A stretch of DNA of 64,000 bases from Micromonospora sp. WMMD980 (GTDB lineage: Bacteria; Actinomycetota; Actinomycetes; Mycobacteriales; Micromonosporaceae). A program made the translations under genes and the position numbers. Below, piece after piece: positions 16,732 through 25,105 of this stretch. The DNA lies in contig NZ_JARUBE010000003.1 of NCBI RefSeq assembly GCF_029626035.1, positions 4,588,001-4,652,000 of the forward strand, given 5' to 3'. How positions within the stretch are numbered: position 1 is the first letter of the stretch; every line of letters starts with the position of its first letter. The notes below the pieces were generated by a model. The model saw only the letters and a program-made list of their open reading frames with translations. It did not search any database and was not told where the DNA came from.

Positions 16732-17322
16732 ATGGGCAGCGTCTGGATGCGGGACGAGGGGCAGCCGGTCTTCGGGGACCGGGTCTTCGAACGACTGCTC
16801 AAGGAACGGATCATCTTTCTCGGCACCGAGGTCACCGACGAGTCGGCCAACCAGATCTGCGCGCAGATCCTGCTGCTCGCCGCCGAGGACCCGGAGCAGG
16901 ACATCTTTCTCTACATCAACTCGCCCGGCGGTTCGGTGAGCGCCGGCATGGCGGTCTACGACACGATGCGGTACGTCCGCAACGACGTGGCGACGCTGGC
17001 GCTCGGCATGGCCGGTTCGATGGGCCAGTTCCTGCTCTGCTCCGGCGCGGCGGGCAAGCGGTTCGCGCTGCCGCACTCGCGGATCATGATGCACCAGCCC
17101 TCCGGCGGGATGGGTGGCACCGCCGCGGACATCACCATCCAGGCGGAGAACATGCTGCACGTGAAGCGCACCATGCAGGAGTTGATCGCCGAGCACAGCG
17201 GCCGCACGCTGGAGGAGATCCAGCGCGACTGGGACCGCGACCGCTGGTTCACCGCCGAGGAGGCCCGCGAGTACGGGCTGGTCGACCAGGTCCTCTCCCG
17301 CGTCGACCAGCTCGCCGCCTGA
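16732..17322 (+). CDS. clpP: ATP-dependent Clp protease proteolytic subunit
   Basis: A 196-residue serine peptidase with a GGAGGTG ribosome site before the ATG. The catalytic Ser is in MAGSMGQFL and the His in MMHQPSGG, with Asp further on near IQRDWDRD. The oxyanion segment [12 protein letters not shown] is intact. It forms the barrel that ClpX/ClpC feed with unfolded substrates. Only one clpP is present, whereas the PopR-controlled Streptomyces locus has two (clpP3-clpP4). The partner may be elsewhere or absent. The longer upstream frame is not conserved. Confidence 0.93.
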   Translation: MGSVWMRDEGQPVFGDRVFERLLKERIIFLGTEVTDESANQICAQILLLAAEDPEQDIFLYINSPGGSVSAGMAVYDTMRYVRNDVATLALGMAGSMGQFLLCSGAAGKRFALPHSRIMMHQPSGGMGGTAADITIQAENMLHVKRTMQELIAEHSGRTLEEIQRDWDRDRWFTAEEAREYGLVDQVLSRVDQLAA

Positions 17323-17327
17323 CCGGT

Positions 17328-17360
17328 GCGGCCCGGCCGGTGTGACACCAGCCGGGCCGC
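17328..17360. terminator. Strong bidirectional terminator
   Basis: A 10-bp perfect GC-rich outer stem (17328-17337 with 17351-17360) continues, after one mismatch, into a 5-bp inner stem. It sits between the convergent stops of clpP and the beta-helix gene. Confidence 0.85.
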
Positions 17361-17369
17361 CCGCGCCGG

Positions 17370-19163
17370 TCAGGGGTAGCTGACCACCGGGCTGGTGCCG
17401 TAGGAGCCGACGACCGGGGTGCCGACCTCGTTGATCGTGCGCTCGATCCCGCCGCTGCCGTCCAGGAACACGGTGATCGCGTCGTGGAACCGCACGCCGG
17501 CCCGGCGCGGCGCCTCGATCGCCCGGTCGCAGCGGATGTCCACGCCCTGGTTGAAGTAGGCGTAGACGCCGAGCCCCCACGCCTCGTGCGTGCGTACGTG
17601 CGGGGACACCCGGTAGGAGGCCCAGCCGTCGCCGGTCGGGCTGCGCCAGGCCGCCTGGCTGGGCGGGTCGTAGGGCAGTTCGCTCTGGTAGAACACGGTC
17701 CGGCCGCGCTCGCCGTTCCACACCGTCTGCCAGCGCTGGTAGTGCTCGACGAAGAGCCCGTACGCGGTCACGTCGTCGCCGTTGACCACCACGCCGGTGG
17801 CGGCGGTGTTCACGGTCCAGCCGATGGTGCCCGGATTGCCGTGGTCGCCGCGCCAGGCCCAGATGTTGTCGATCAGCGTGTGCCGGCTGTTGACCACGAG
17901 GCTGGTCGCCGCGCGGCCGGCGTACGGGCCGCCGATGCGGAAGAAGACGTCCTGGAGCGAGATCGGGTTGGTCGCGTGCGAGCGGTGGCTGTGCCGCCCG
18001 CCGACCTCGACCAGCACCTCGGACTCGACCGGCCCGGCGTCGACGAGCACCCCGGCGATCCGTACCCCGTCGACGTCCTCGATCCGCAGGGCCGCGTCGC
18101 CGGTGACCGGCGCGAGGCTGGGCATGCCGAGGCCGAGCACGACGGTGTTCGGCCGGCGGATCCGCAGCGCCCGGTCGAGGCGGTAGACGCCGGGGGTGAG
18201 CAGCAGGTGCCGCCCCCGGGCGAGTTCGGCGTTGATCCGCTTCGCCGAGTCGGTGGGCCGGGCGAGGTAGAAGTCGGCCAGCGGCAGCGAGGGCGTCGGC
18301 GCGCCGCCGGCGGCCCAGGTGGTGCCCGCGGTGTCCCGGCGCAGCCTCGGCACCGCGACCCGCCAGCGGCCGGCGCCGTCGACGAAGAGGTACGGCTTCT
18401 CCCGGATCACCGGGCTGGTCGGCAGCGTGGTGTACGGCGGGTCGGGAAAGCCCTGCGCGGGCGCGCCGACGACGCCGGAGAAGACCTGGTTCCACACTCC
18501 GTTGGTCCAGTCGCCGCCGAGTTCGCTGTCCCGGGTGAGCCACTGCTGCTGGGAGCCGTTGATGGTGATGCCGTCCACCTTGGAGTCGGCGATGAAGCCG
18601 CCGCTGGAGTAGCCGCCGTTGCCGGGCTCCAGCCAGAGGATGCCCTTGACGTGCACCCGGCGCATCGGCGACGCCTGCGAGACGGCCCACTGGTTCGACC
18701 AGTCGGTCGGGGTGACGGCGAGGTTCTCGGCCGAGCGCCAGAAGTTGGTCAGCGCGGAGATGCCGGCCGGCGAGTTCGGGTCGGGCTGGCCGACCACCCG
18801 GACCGCGCCGTGGATCTCCACGTCGTCCGGGTGGGCGCCGAGACCGGCGACGGTGGTGTAGTAGCCGAGCCGGGCGTCCACCTCGTAGCGGCCGGGCTTG
18901 AACAGCACGGCGTACCGGTCGAGGCCCATCTCGTTGTGCTCCTGGGCGGCGAAGATGCGGTCCAGGTCGGACTGGATCTCCGCGACCGGCGTGCTCGGGT
19001 CGTAGACGAGGACGTTCGGGCCGAGGTCGGGCTCGTGGGCGGGCCGGCCGGGTCGCGCGGCCGGGGACGCGGCGGCGGCGGCCGGAAGGCCGAGGGCGGT
19101 GAGCGAGGCCGCCGAGGCGGTGAGCGTGAGGAAGCGGCGGCGGGAGGGGTCGGGTGATCGCAT
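17370..19163 (-). CDS. Tat-exported right-handed beta-helix protein
   Basis: A 597-residue protein starting with a twin-arginine signal (SRRRFLTLTASAASLTALGL) and an Ala-rich cleavage region. The mature part shows repeated short strands and Gly/Asn turns typical of a parallel beta-helix (YEVDARLGYYTTVAGLG, HTLIDNIWAWRGDHGN, GVVVNGDDVTAYGLFVEHY). Similar actinobacterial proteins are annotated as pectate-lyase-fold or beta-1,3-glucanase-like polysaccharide enzymes. No catalytic residue can be assigned from sequence alone. A LacI-type operator lies 26 bp before the start, which supports a sugar-regulated extracellular carbohydrate role. Confidence 0.8.
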   Translation of the reverse strand: MRSPDPSRRRFLTLTASAASLTALGLPAAAAASPAARPGRPAHEPDLGPNVLVYDPSTPVAEIQSDLDRIFAAQEHNEMGLDRYAVLFKPGRYEVDARLGYYTTVAGLGAHPDDVEIHGAVRVVGQPDPNSPAGISALTNFWRSAENLAVTPTDWSNQWAVSQASPMRRVHVKGILWLEPGNGGYSSGGFIADSKVDGITINGSQQQWLTRDSELGGDWTNGVWNQVFSGVVGAPAQGFPDPPYTTLPTSPVIREKPYLFVDGAGRWRVAVPRLRRDTAGTTWAAGGAPTPSLPLADFYLARPTDSAKRINAELARGRHLLLTPGVYRLDRALRIRRPNTVVLGLGMPSLAPVTGDAALRIEDVDGVRIAGVLVDAGPVESEVLVEVGGRHSHRSHATNPISLQDVFFRIGGPYAGRAATSLVVNSRHTLIDNIWAWRGDHGNPGTIGWTVNTAATGVVVNGDDVTAYGLFVEHYQRWQTVWNGERGRTVFYQSELPYDPPSQAAWRSPTGDGWASYRVSPHVRTHEAWGLGVYAYFNQGVDIRCDRAIEAPRRAGVRFHDAITVFLDGSGGIERTINEVGTPVVGSYGTSPVVSYP

Positions 19164-19188
19164 CTGCCTGCCTGTTCGGTGATGGGAA

Positions 19189-19204
19189 CGGAGAGCGCTC
19201 TCCG
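19189..19204 (-). promoter_or_regulatory. LacI-type operator palindrome
   Basis: CGGAGAGCGCTCTCCG is a perfect 16-bp palindrome with the central GCGC and GAGAGC half-site common to LacI-family sugar repressors of actinobacteria. It is 26 bp upstream of the beta-helix gene start, where a bound repressor would block its promoter. Confidence 0.7.
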
Positions 19205-19360
19205 AGCTGTTCCTACCTCACCGTCGTCGATCCCACCAGACTTCTGGGTTCCGGAACCGGGAAGCCTCGCGACGCTGCTCGGGCGCGCGCCGACCACGCC
19301 GGCCGAGGCGATCCGCGCCGCGCTCTGCCGAACGGCCCGGCCTGCTCGCCCGAGCGGCGG

Positions 19361-20137
19361 TCAGGCGCGCTCGGCGCGCTGCTTCACGAGGTCGTCGACG
19401 AGGGTCTCGACGTAGTCGGCGGTCTCCTCCCAGCGGGTCACCGCAACGCTGCGGATGCCCATCGCCTTCACCGGGTAGTCGTTGCCGCCCACGTCGAGCC
19501 GGTCCCCCACGAAGAGCACGTTGTCGGTCTTCAGGTCGAGATGCTCCAGCAGCTTCCGCATGCCGTACGCCTTGTCCACGCCCTTGCGCGTCACGTCGAT
19601 CGAGGTCGAACCACCGCCCCGGACCTCCAGGTCGGGCAGCTTCGCGGCGACCGCGTCCCGCAGCTTCTTCTTCTTGCTCCCGTCCGGGTCCCAGCCGTAC
19701 TTCTCGGCCGGCGGGGCGGACTGCCCCAGCGCGGAGAACGTGATCTGGCTGCCCCGGTCCTCCACGATGTCGCCCCAGGTCTTCGACTCCCACAACCCGA
19801 GCGCCTGCGCCGATTCGGTCAGCGCGGCGACCACGCGGGCCTTGTCCGCCTCGCTCAGGTCCTCCGCGTAGACCAGCCGCCAGTCCCCGTCGGACCAGCG
19901 GTAGTAGCGGGTGCCGCAGGTGGGCATCAGGTGCAGCCGGTCGCGCTGCTCCTCGGTGAGGTCGAGGTGGGCCAACACCTGCGCCTGGAACTGCTCGAAC
20001 CGGCCACCGGAGATGACCAGGACGTCCACCTCGGCGAGCAGGTGACCGAGCAGGTCCGCCATCCGACGATCGATCTGGGACTTGGAAATCGCCAGGGTGT
20101 CGTCCAGGTCGAACGCCACCACTCGAAGATCGTTCAC
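19361..20137 (-). CDS. HAD-superfamily IIB phosphatase, phosphomannomutase-like
   Basis: A 258-residue HAD hydrolase. FDLDDTLAISK is motif I (nucleophile Asp plus general acid Asp), LVISGGR motif II, the Lys in TRKGVDKAYGM motif III, and FVGDRLDVGGNDYPV motif IV. The GGNDYP segment and the IIB cap recall the eukaryotic-type phosphomannomutase group. It probably acts on a sugar phosphate. The GTG at 20135-20137 has GAGG 6 bp upstream. The frame stays open 81 codons further, but that part is not conserved-looking. Confidence 0.85.
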   Translation of the reverse strand: MNDLRVVAFDLDDTLAISKSQIDRRMADLLGHLLAEVDVLVISGGRFEQFQAQVLAHLDLTEEQRDRLHLMPTCGTRYYRWSDGDWRLVYAEDLSEADKARVVAALTESAQALGLWESKTWGDIVEDRGSQITFSALGQSAPPAEKYGWDPDGSKKKKLRDAVAAKLPDLEVRGGGSTSIDVTRKGVDKAYGMRKLLEHLDLKTDNVLFVGDRLDVGGNDYPVKAMGIRSVAVTRWEETADYVETLVDDLVKQRAERA

Positions 20138-20410
20138 GAATACCTCATGTGTCGTCGCGGGCCGGCCGGGACTAGCAGGGTACCGGTGCGACCTGGCACC
20201 TCTCTGAGCGCCCGCGAACTGGGCCTGTTGACGGAGGGTAACAAGACGACCGCGAGCGGCGGCCCGAAAAGGCGGTGACACACGCCGCGGCACGCCACCT
20301 CGTTCCCGGTGGGCGATTCGGTCGGGGCGGTGTGCGCCGACGTCTCCGGCGCCGAGTTCACCGGGGAGTCCCGCTCCCACGTGTCGGTCTACCGGCTGGC
20401 CTAGGCTTCG
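20138..20410 (+). other. Intergenic region with a short coding remnant at its end
   Basis: No complete gene is visible. From 20279 to the TAG at 20402-20404 one plus-strand frame reads as plausible protein (FPVGDSVGAVCADVSGAEFTG...VYRLA), 41 codons after a stop codon and without a start. It may be the tail of a decayed gene. Its function is not recognisable. Confidence 0.4.
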
Positions 20411-20953
20411 ATGATGGCGAAGGTCCTCGTCACCGGCATGTCCGGCACCGGTAAGTCGACAGTCCTACGCGCCCTGGCCGCGCGCGGCCACCGCGCCGTC
20501 GACACCGACACCGAGCGCTGGAGCCGGTGGGTGACGCTACCCGACGGCTCGACCGACTGGGTGTGGCGGGAGGACGCGGTCGTCGCGCTGCTGGAAGGGC
20601 ACCACGCCGGGCATCTCTTCGTGGCGGGCTGCAAGAGCAACCAGGGCCGATTCCATCGCAGCTTCGACCAGGTGGTGCTGCTCAGCGCCCCGGCCGAGGT
20701 GTTGCTGTCGCGCATCGCCCGCCGCACCGACAACCCGTACGGGAAGCGCGCCGAGGAGCGGGCCGAGATCCTGCGGAACCTGACCGAGGTCGAGCCGCTG
20801 CTGCGGGCGACCGCCACCGCCGAGATCGACGCCTCCGGGCCCGTCGAGGCGGTCGTCGGGCACCTCGAACGCCTAGCCTGTACGCGTGTTCAACTCAGCG
20901 CTGGTCAATCTCTACACCACCGACATCGAGGCGGGCATCCGCTTCTACCGTGA
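20411..20953 (+). CDS. P-loop kinase-like ATPase
   Basis: A 180-residue P-loop protein. The Walker A motif GMSGTGKST is at residues 9-17, and the fold resembles shikimate/gluconate/adenylate kinases (DTDTERW, a second acidic strand, then a lid region RIARRTDNPYGKRAEER). The substrate is unknown. The recognisable domain ends near residue 155 (HLERLA). The last 25 residues are read through the start of the next gene, giving an unusual 68-bp overlap. Confidence 0.8.
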   Translation: MMAKVLVTGMSGTGKSTVLRALAARGHRAVDTDTERWSRWVTLPDGSTDWVWREDAVVALLEGHHAGHLFVAGCKSNQGRFHRSFDQVVLLSAPAEVLLSRIARRTDNPYGKRAEERAEILRNLTEVEPLLRATATAEIDASGPVEAVVGHLERLACTRVQLSAGQSLHHRHRGGHPLLP

Positions 20954-21272
20954 CCTGCTCGGCTTCACCGAGACGTTCCGGACCCCCAGCGAGGGCGTCC
21001 CGGAGCACGTCGAACTCCGGCTCGGCGGGTTCACCGTCGGGCTCGGCACGGTCGAGGCGGCCCGGCGGGCGCACGGCGTGACTGCCGAACCGGGCCGCCC
21101 CGCCATGGCGCTGGTCATCTGGACGCCCGACGTCGACGCGGCCTTCGCGCGACTCACCGCTGCCGGCGTGCCGACGGTCCAGGCCCCGCACGACTCCGGC
21201 AACGCCAACCGCAACGCGCTGCTCCGTGACCCCGACGGCAACCTCGTCGAGATCGTCTCGAGGGTCGCCTGA
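20886..21272 (+). CDS. VOC-family (glyoxalase/bleomycin resistance) protein
   Basis: A 128-residue vicinal-oxygen-chelate protein built of two beta-alpha-beta-beta-beta units. The first begins NLYTTDIEAGIRFYRDLLGF. The second ends RDPDGNLVEIV, whose Glu is the usual C-terminal metal ligand, and HVELRLGG lies between. It could be a dioxygenase, isomerase or binding protein. GTG start. It is the last intact chromosomal gene before the accessory region. Confidence 0.88.
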   Translation: MFNSALVNLYTTDIEAGIRFYRDLLGFTETFRTPSEGVPEHVELRLGGFTVGLGTVEAARRAHGVTAEPGRPAMALVIWTPDVDAAFARLTAAGVPTVQAPHDSGNANRNALLRDPDGNLVEIVSRVA

Positions 21273-21382
21273 GCGGACCGCCGGTGGCGACGGCGATCGA
21301 CGCACTGACACCGATCCATGCCCTCCGCCACGATCGGCAATCGATGCATCGCCATGGGCAGCGATTTTGCTGATTTTCGAGG

Positions 21383-21417
21383 TGCCCCCGGCAGGATTCG
21401 AACCTGCGACACACGGT
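21383..21417 (-). tRNA. 3' half of a tRNA-Arg(CCT) gene (truncated)
   Basis: On the minus strand this reads the 3' side of the anticodon stem, a 5-base variable loop, a perfect T arm (GCAGG-TTCGAAT-CCTGC), the acceptor strand CGGGGGC and discriminator A, i.e. positions 39-73. No D arm or 5' acceptor strand lies upstream. Joined in silico to the 38-base fragment at 36758-36795 it makes a 73-base tRNA-Arg with anticodon CCT and a pairing acceptor stem (one U-G pair), with only a U-U mismatch at 27-43. It is the likely attachment site of the accessory region to its right. Confidence 0.75.
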
Positions 21418-21549
21418 TACCAACCGTTACCCTGTCAGGCTTGCCATCGCTGGTCGCATTTTGGCATTGACCTGCACGAACACTGTCTTGTACTTATCGC
21501 TGCTTGTCACTCGTAGTAAGTTCTGGGGAGGGGTTTTCGGGGGGTAAAC
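21409..21549. repeat. Att-like direct repeat, copy A
   Basis: About 140 bp starting inside the tRNA 3' fragment. It matches 32308-32448, with identical ends (ACACACGGTTACCA at the left, GGTTTTCGGGGGGTAAAC at the right) and a partly diverged middle. The tRNA-derived core next to a conserved arm is the arrangement of an integrase attachment site. No integrase gene is visible between the copies. Confidence 0.7.
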
Positions 21550-21767
21550 GGGGGCACCCTGCCCGGTGCCATCAGCGAACGGATGCTGGCGCAGGCTGGT
21601 GCCCTGGGGTGGGGATGCATGGATCAAGGAGCATCTCGTCGTGCGGACTCCGGACGTCGAGCGGTACGAGACGCTCCTGCGTTCCTGGCTCACACGAGTG
21701 CAGCTGGGTGCAACTCCTGGTCAGGTACCGAGATCGGCCACTGAACGAGGAGCGCCGTCGTCGATGC

Positions 21768-22271
21768 ATGGACGAGCGCGGGTGGTGCATACTCGGCGGC
21801 GCCGTTTCGTCTTTGCCAGAGAGGGACGCCGTAGGTGGAGTTCCGCAAGGCAACGCCGGGGCCCGCGACGGCATCGCCGACAACTTCGTGCAAGTGCGAC
21901 CGCGGCGCAGTCACGCGGCGGTGTTGGAGATCCGGCTGCCGCGTAGCGGCGACGAAACCAGTGCCCTGTTGGACGCTTCCGGCCTCGACGTGTTGGCGTA
22001 CGCGGCACGGTGGGGCCGGTACCGGATGAGCGTGAACTCAGCCCACGTCGCCGCGCACCAGCAGCTGCTACTGGACCTGATCCGGCAAGCGGCCGGAACT
22101 CCAGCGCCAGCCAACGACCGACATCGCACATCAGCGCCACCTCGTTCGGCCGGCCCTGGGACTGCCGTCGGCCGGACTGCCGCGCACCCGCCGCCTCCGC
22201 GAAGAGGGTCGCACGCCCAGAACGACCCGCGTGCGTCGCAGCTGGCCGTCCGCGTGGTGGGGTTGAACTGA
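21768..22271 (+). pseudogene. Decayed gene with a plausible C-terminal domain
   Basis: The stretch 21870-22110 translates to a protein-like segment (NFVQVRPRR, LEIRLPRSGDETSALLDASG, LLLDLIRQA) that resembles the small C-terminal alpha/beta domain found at the end of some restriction-associated proteins. The frame upstream of 21830 and after 22120 has no protein character. I treat it as a remnant. The family assignment is tentative. Confidence 0.35.
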
Positions 22272-22307
22272 CCGATGACGAGCGTGCCTGATCCGGTGGG
22301 CGCGGCG

Positions 22308-22515
22308 GGCTAAGTCGTCGCAGGCGCTGGCGTTGCGGCCCAAGATCGTCCTGTTGTGCGCCGATGATCTAGTGAAAGCGCATGCCGCGCAGCGGCTTGG
22401 GGTGTCGCGGGACATGGTGGGACAAGTGGCGCAGCCGGTTCCTTGCGCGGCGGCTGGAGGGCCTGGTCGACGAGCCGCGGCCGGGAGCGCCCTATCAGCG
22501 GACGATGAACCAAGT
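22308..22515 (+). pseudogene. IS630-family transposase N-terminal remnant, frameshifted
   Basis: One frame reads ALRPKIVLLCADDL...RLGVSRDMVG, and the next frame continues KWRSRFLARRLEGLVDEPRPGAP. Together these are the helix-turn-helix N-terminus of IS630-type transposases. A frameshift near 22420 and the missing DDE domain show it is dead. Confidence 0.75.
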
Positions 22516-22700
22516 CCCGCCAGGCCGGCCGGTGGGCTCGAGCAAGCCGGTGATCTTACAGCTTTCGACGTGCTCGCGTAGGTCCCCGTCGGCGTCGAGG
22601 GCGGGGACCCAGTCGGTGGCGGCGGTGATGACCTGGGCGACATGTTGCGGCTCAAGTGGATCACGCAGTTCTGCATCGCCGCCTGGGGTCATCTGTTTGT
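22500..22700 (-). pseudogene. IS1380-like transposase remnant
   Basis: The minus-strand frame contains WVPALDADGDLREHVES...ITGLLEPTGRPGGTWFIVR, which resembles the middle of IS1380-family transposases (PALDADG...TGLLDLS-WP-GTRLIVR). It is only a fragment and directly abuts the IS630 remnant. Confidence 0.5.
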
Positions 22701-22837
22701 GACGACCTACGGCAGGCGACGGGGCCGTCGCAAACGAGGAAGAACTCGTCGTTGACGTCCCGGGGTCAGGTGGGCAGGTCGTCAATCAAATGCACCATTC
22801 AGCATTCCCGCTCATGGGATTTGCAGTAATGAATACA

Positions 22838-22866
22838 TTGACGCCGCGCTCCGCCTCCCTTACTCT
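22838..22866 (+). promoter_or_regulatory. Sigma70-type promoter of the RiPP operon
   Basis: TTGACG (22838-22843), a 17-bp spacer and TACTCT (22861-22866) match a housekeeping promoter. Transcription would start near 22873, leaving a leader of about 33 bases with a GGAGGAG ribosome site before the TTG start at 22906. Confidence 0.65.
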
Positions 22867-22905
22867 GCATCTTGTGACTCCCGACCGATTCGGAGGAGTA
22901 GATCA

Positions 22906-24831
22906 TTGAAGATCTGTTTCGTCGGAAAATATCCTCCGATCGAGGGTGGAGTCAGCGCGCAGAACTACTGGGCTGCCGCAGCGCTGGCATCACGTGGTCA
23001 CGAAGTCTATGTCGTAACCAATTCAGATGAGGTCGAAAAACGTTTTCGACAACGCCTTGACGGCGTCGAGGCGGCAGATTTCGAACCGCAATTCCCAGCC
23101 GCGGGCGGCGCGGTCAGGGTGATTCGTCCGGAGCCGATGACGCCACGTCGAATGGCGCACATCCCGTCGAGCAACCCGTTTGTGTCGAAGCTGGCTGGCC
23201 TGGCTGCCGCAACCATCCACGAAAATGGCTGTGAACTCATCGTCGCCTACTACTTCGAGCCCTACGTGGTGGCCGGTCACCTGGCGTCGACGTTCACCCG
23301 CACGCCGATGATGGTCGAGCACGCCGGCAGCGACCTCGATCGGCTCATGCGCGTGCCCGAACTGGCAACGGTCTACAAGGAGATTCTGCGGTCGGCGGCC
23401 GCCGTGGTGACCAAACCGTCTCTGGTGCACCGGTTCCTCGGCATGGGGGTGGCCCGTGAGGCGCTGCGGTTCGGTCCTCCGTACCCGCTGCCGACGTCGG
23501 CGTTCTCACCCGAGGCCGTACCGCTGGACACCGGGGAAATCGCCGCGGCCTCGATCGACGAGTTTGGCTCGCGGTTCGACCCGGCGTTGCCGACGATCGG
23601 CATGTACGGCAAGCCCGGCGACCGGAAGGGCACGTTCGACCTGATCGCCGCGCTGGCCGTCCTCGCCGGTCGCGGGCTCCGGTTCAACGCGCTCTTCCTC
23701 AGCGGGCGGTCCCAGTTGGACCGAATGCGCGCCGAACTCCGCGCCGCCGGCCTCGCCGACCGGACCGCGATCCTCGACTTCATGCCGCCGTGGCGGGTCG
23801 GCCGCTTCATTCGCACCTGCAACGCCGTGTGCTTCCTGGAGCGCGACTTCCCGATCGGCATCCACGGCCCGGTGGTACCGCGGGAGGTGCTCGCCTGCGG
23901 CGTCTGCCTGGTGCTCTCCGGAGAGATCCTCGAAAAGCAGTCGTACGCCCACCGCCTCACCGACCAGGGCAACGTTCTGGTCGTCACCGACCCCAAGGAA
24001 CACGACAAGTTGGCGGCCCAGCTCGAGATCGTCGTTCGGGACCCGGTGGGGGCGGCTCGGATCGGCGCGGCCGGCGGTGTGCTCGGAGCCGACTTCGACA
24101 GTTTCGAGACCTTCGCCGATGCCTGGGAGTCGCTTGTCGACATCGGGTCGCCGGCCCAGCGGATTCCCGCACCCCGCACCCCGGCCGACCTGCTGGCCGA
24201 ATTCACGCCGAAACTGGCCGGGTTGTTCGGGCCCGCGTGGCCGGGCGTCGTCGCCGAGTTCGAGGCGGCGTGCGACATCGACGCTGCTTCCGGCGACTTC
24301 GCCGCTGCGGAGGCGTTCTGTCAGCATCTGACCCGACGACTCGACCAAGCCGCGCTGGACGCAGGCGTCAGTCCCGCGTACCTGGCCGACGCGCTGCGCT
24401 TCCAGCAGGCCCGGCTCTGGGCCGGTCAGGACGGTCCGCATGACCGGGACGGGCACGCCGGCATCCGGTTCTCCCCGGCGCTGCTGCGGCAGATGGCCCC
24501 CCGTCGCGCCGGCACGGTCCGGGTGGAGTCGTTCGACCACAACGTCACCGACCTGTTCTGTCGGCCGACGGGCCCGGTTGGCGTCCAGACCACGCAGCCG
24601 GGCGAGCGGAGTTTCGTCTGCTTCGTCCGCCGGCCGAACCTTGACCACCACGAGCTGCGGCTCAACGCTGCTACCTATCGGCTGCTCGGCCTCTGCGACG
24701 GCACCCGCACCGTCGGTGAACTGGTGGCCGTGTTGGCTCCGGCCGCGGAGGCCGACGCTCTCCGGGCCCTGGTCGACCTCCGGCGAGAGGGTGTCGTGGT
24801 GCTGGAGGACGCCGCCCAGGGCGCGCCCTGA
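22906..24831 (+). CDS. GT4-type glycosyltransferase fused to a PqqD-like RiPP recognition domain
   Basis: A 641-residue protein with a TTG start and a strong ribosome site. Residues 1-400 form a GT-B glycosyltransferase of the GT4 type (MKICFVGKYPPIEGGVS at the N-terminus, GMYGKPGDRKGTFDLIAAL at the start of the second Rossmann domain, VPREVLACGVCLVLS as the nucleotide-sugar-binding region). Residues ~400-540 are helical with no recognised family. Residues ~570-640 are PqqD-like (ELRLNAATYRLLGLCDGTRTVGEL), the fold used as a RiPP recognition element. It is the first gene of the operon, 62 bp before the precursor gene. I infer that it binds the leader peptide and glycosylates the core or a tailored residue. 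Confidence 0.85.
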   Translation: MKICFVGKYPPIEGGVSAQNYWAAAALASRGHEVYVVTNSDEVEKRFRQRLDGVEAADFEPQFPAAGGAVRVIRPEPMTPRRMAHIPSSNPFVSKLAGLAAATIHENGCELIVAYYFEPYVVAGHLASTFTRTPMMVEHAGSDLDRLMRVPELATVYKEILRSAAAVVTKPSLVHRFLGMGVAREALRFGPPYPLPTSAFSPEAVPLDTGEIAAASIDEFGSRFDPALPTIGMYGKPGDRKGTFDLIAALAVLAGRGLRFNALFLSGRSQLDRMRAELRAAGLADRTAILDFMPPWRVGRFIRTCNAVCFLERDFPIGIHGPVVPREVLACGVCLVLSGEILEKQSYAHRLTDQGNVLVVTDPKEHDKLAAQLEIVVRDPVGAARIGAAGGVLGADFDSFETFADAWESLVDIGSPAQRIPAPRTPADLLAEFTPKLAGLFGPAWPGVVAEFEAACDIDAASGDFAAAEAFCQHLTRRLDQAALDAGVSPAYLADALRFQQARLWAGQDGPHDRDGHAGIRFSPALLRQMAPRRAGTVRVESFDHNVTDLFCRPTGPVGVQTTQPGERSFVCFVRRPNLDHHELRLNAATYRLLGLCDGTRTVGELVAVLAPAAEADALRALVDLRREGVVVLEDAAQGAP

Positions 24832-24893
24832 TACCCCGGCAGCGCGGCCCGCGCCGCCGGTCGGCAACTGCCAACGGGAGGGAGGTGAATCAC

Positions 24894-25025
24894 ATGGAGA
24901 CCTTGGAGAACATCGTGTTCGAGATGGAGGAGCTTTCGCTCAGCAACGTTTCGGACATCGAGGCCCCCGGTTGCGCGAGCTGCTCGAGCTGCGGTGGGTG
25001 CACGGGCTGCGGCATGGAGAGCTGA
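24894..25025 (+). CDS. Cys-rich RiPP precursor peptide, 43 aa
   Basis: A short gene with a very strong ribosome site (GGGAGGGAGGTG) 6-8 bp before its ATG. The first ~26 residues form an acidic leader-like helix (METLENIVFEMEELSLSNV...). The core is CASCSSCGGCTGCGMES, with a Cys at every third position (five Cys, four overlapping CxxC). The leader resembles thiazolylpeptide-type precursors, and the position between a PqqD-domain protein and an MNIO enzyme marks it as the substrate. No hydrophobic signal peptide is present. The likely cleavage site is after APG. The product is unknown. Confidence 0.85.
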   Translation: METLENIVFEMEELSLSNVSDIEAPGCASCSSCGGCTGCGMES

Positions 25026-25105
25026 CCGGCCGTCCCGCCCACGCCGCGCAGGCCCTAGGCCGGCACCGCAGCCCGCACCCTCACAAGCTTCCACAGGAGG
25101 ATGCA

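Noticed and set aside
21383..21430. tRNA-Thr(GGT) reading of the minus-strand tRNA fragment
   Set aside because: The local sequence can be folded with loop TTGGTAA, but no D arm or acceptor 5' strand follows. The 3' half pairs with the tRNA-Arg(CCT) 5' half instead.
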